14,543 nt of DNA from Dehalococcoidia bacterium (GTDB lineage Bacteria; Chloroflexota; Dehalococcoidia; GIF9; AB-539-J10). This document shows, piece by piece, positions 14,440 through 14,543 of this stretch; position 1 is the first letter of the stretch; each line of letters opens with the position of its first letter. The notes beneath the pieces were generated by a model. The model did no database searches and was not told where the DNA came from. It worked only from the letters and a program-made list of their open reading frames with translations. Location of the stretch: NCBI GenBank assembly GCA_030606765.1, contig JAUWFX010000023.1, positions 1 to 14,543 of the forward strand, in the 5' to 3' direction. A program made the position numbers and the translations under genes.

Positions 14440-14543
14440 GTGCTCGGAGTGATGCTTCAGCTACCCGCTCATTTCTCCAGTGTCTCTACCGTATCTCCAA
14501 TGCATCTCCACTAACCTCTAGCCTCCAACCTCCAGCCCCTAGG
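14440..14543. other. CTCC-rich degenerate sequence, no gene seen
   Basis: Short motifs such as TCTCCA, CCTCTAG and CCTCCA recur irregularly at 14473-14541. No open frame with coding character or ribosome binding site is visible on either strand. It may be a degenerate microsatellite-like tract marking the island's edge or an intergenic region cut by the window. Confidence 0.4.

Overview
Organism and setting. The window looks like a bacterial chromosome segment, possibly Chloroflexota/Dehalococcoidia-like. That guess rests only on overall gene style (argH beside a HicB-type antitoxin, ORF6N and MazEF modules, compact operons) and is weak. The left edge is GC-rich: single 60-base lines counted by hand give 65% (61-120) and 63% (121-180). 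The long minus-strand operon is lower: 38% at 7681-7740, 40% at 10801-10860, 48% at 5881-5940. This fits, but does not prove, a horizontally acquired island next to a housekeeping gene.

Layout. (1) 1-874, minus strand: the N-terminal half of argininosuccinate lyase (argH), preceded and overlapped by a small HicB-like antitoxin gene. (2) 921-3493: an accessory zone read on the plus strand. A small membrane protein, an ORF6N protein plus a short orphan antitoxin, and a MazEF pair are separated by copies of a dispersed repeat (925-960, 1449-1633, 2559-2698, 3427-3493). (3) 3499-3670: a probable decayed, frameshifted coding remnant on the minus strand. (4) 3720-14290, minus strand: a compact run of nine genes. 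From the promoter at 14310-14338 they are an AbrB-like small protein with no canonical start codon; a weak hairpin plus T-tract; a three-domain GNAT acetyltransferase/ABC ATPase/ASCH protein; a HerA-like DUF87 ATPase; an unknown 411-aa protein; a RelE-like/PLD-nuclease fusion; an ORC/ExeA-like AAA+ ATPase; a gap with a 26-nt near-palindrome; an unknown 283-aa protein; and two tandem paralogous DUF2791 (BrxD-like) ATPases. (5) 14339-14543: a non-coding edge with 16-nt repeats and CTCC-rich degenerate sequence.

How it may work. The block encodes five P-loop NTPases of four families, a predicted nuclease, a predicted acyl-transfer/ASCH enzyme and two unknown proteins, with gene overlaps typical of translational coupling. 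This composition suggests a nucleic-acid-targeting conflict (defence) system or a mobile-element maintenance/replication module. It is not a complete BREX, Dnd, Dpd, DISARM or classical HerA-NurA locus, because their hallmark genes are missing from the window. The function of the whole is inferred; family assignments come from motifs read by eye.
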